A stretch of 64,000 nucleotides of DNA, taken from contig JADHUI010000012.1 in assembly GCA_016784605.1 (NCBI GenBank), positions 1 through 64,000 of the forward strand, given 5' to 3'. Below the pieces are notes generated by a model, which was not told the origin of the DNA, searched no databases, and saw nothing but the letters and a program-made list of their open reading frames with translations. This document shows positions 63,926-64,000 of this stretch, one piece after another; within the stretch, counting starts at the first letter, position 1; the number at the start of each line of letters is the position of its first letter. A program made the position numbers and the translations under genes. The stretch comes from Fidelibacterota bacterium. Its GTDB lineage: Bacteria > Fidelibacterota > Marinisomatia > Marinisomatales > UBA1611.

Positions 63926-64000
63926 ATGAAAAAATTATATGATAAGTTTTTATCACTAAATATTGAAGCTGCCAGTAAAAGATGCCAAAGAAGAGGTATT
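63926..64000 (+). CDS. Partial gene at right edge, unknown
   Basis: 25 codons from ATG 63926 remain open to the window end, starting MKKLYDKFLSLNIEAASKRC. There is no clear ribosome site. Too short to assign. Confidence 0.4.
   Translation, partial: MKKLYDKFLSLNIEAASKRCQRRGI

Overview
The window is an AT-rich bacterial chromosome segment. Many secreted proteins end in a type IX secretion (T9SS) C-terminal sorting domain containing NYPNPFNPTT or a close variant, next to a PorV/PorQ-like gene and a carboxypeptidase-regulatory/TonB receptor. This points to the FCB superphylum. The combination with a group 3b [NiFe] hydrogenase and a Bacteroidota-style Hc1-like small histone suggests a Marinimicrobia/Ignavibacteria-like lineage. 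That placement is inference; no rRNA gene is present.

Layout. 1-12 kb: surface and envelope genes (partial M1/M28/PDZ peptidase, T9SS cargo, TonB receptor, very large Fn3 protein, PorV-like protein, PD40 propeller). 12.1-24.7 kb: one long same-strand cluster for a cytoplasmic NADP-linked sulfhydrogenase (hydBGDA), its maturation protease, a two-component pair, a free-standing ACT protein and the full hypABFCDE set. 25.3-30.6 kb: a secreted redox cassette led by a protein with an in-frame TGA exactly at the first catalytic Cys of a thioredoxin motif, read here as selenocysteine. 30.6-36.1 kb: a minus-strand redox operon, probably TetR-autoregulated, with Crp, glutaredoxin-like, DoxX, an HMA protein with a second in-frame TGA, a flavin disulfide reductase, YceI, thioredoxin and NAD(P)HX epimerase. 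36-43 kb: an outer-membrane protein, a NarL-type two-component system, a GIY-YIG protein, an M48 protease and a USP. 43-49 kb: three T9SS cargo genes carrying a palindrome inside their sorting domains, then an Hc1-like histone. 49-51 kb: htpG.

From 52 to 62.3 kb the window looks accessory. Composite REP-like repeats in direct orientation bracket a Fic gene and then an island. The island holds an unrecognised operon (93-aa protein, MoxR ATPase, 172-aa protein, metallopeptidase-vWA protein, divergent MetK) behind a structured terminator leader, followed by two HNH proteins, one fused to a HIT domain, and an HD hydrolase. The window ends with tRNA-His, a PI-PLC-like secreted protein and tRNA-Pro.

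Most notable points: the apparent T9SS-exported selenoprotein; the MoxR/vWA/MetK operon with its possible attenuator; the HTH-HNH-HIT fusion; and the palindrome placed inside sorting-domain coding sequence. All calls come from reading the sequence; no searches or folding calculations were run.
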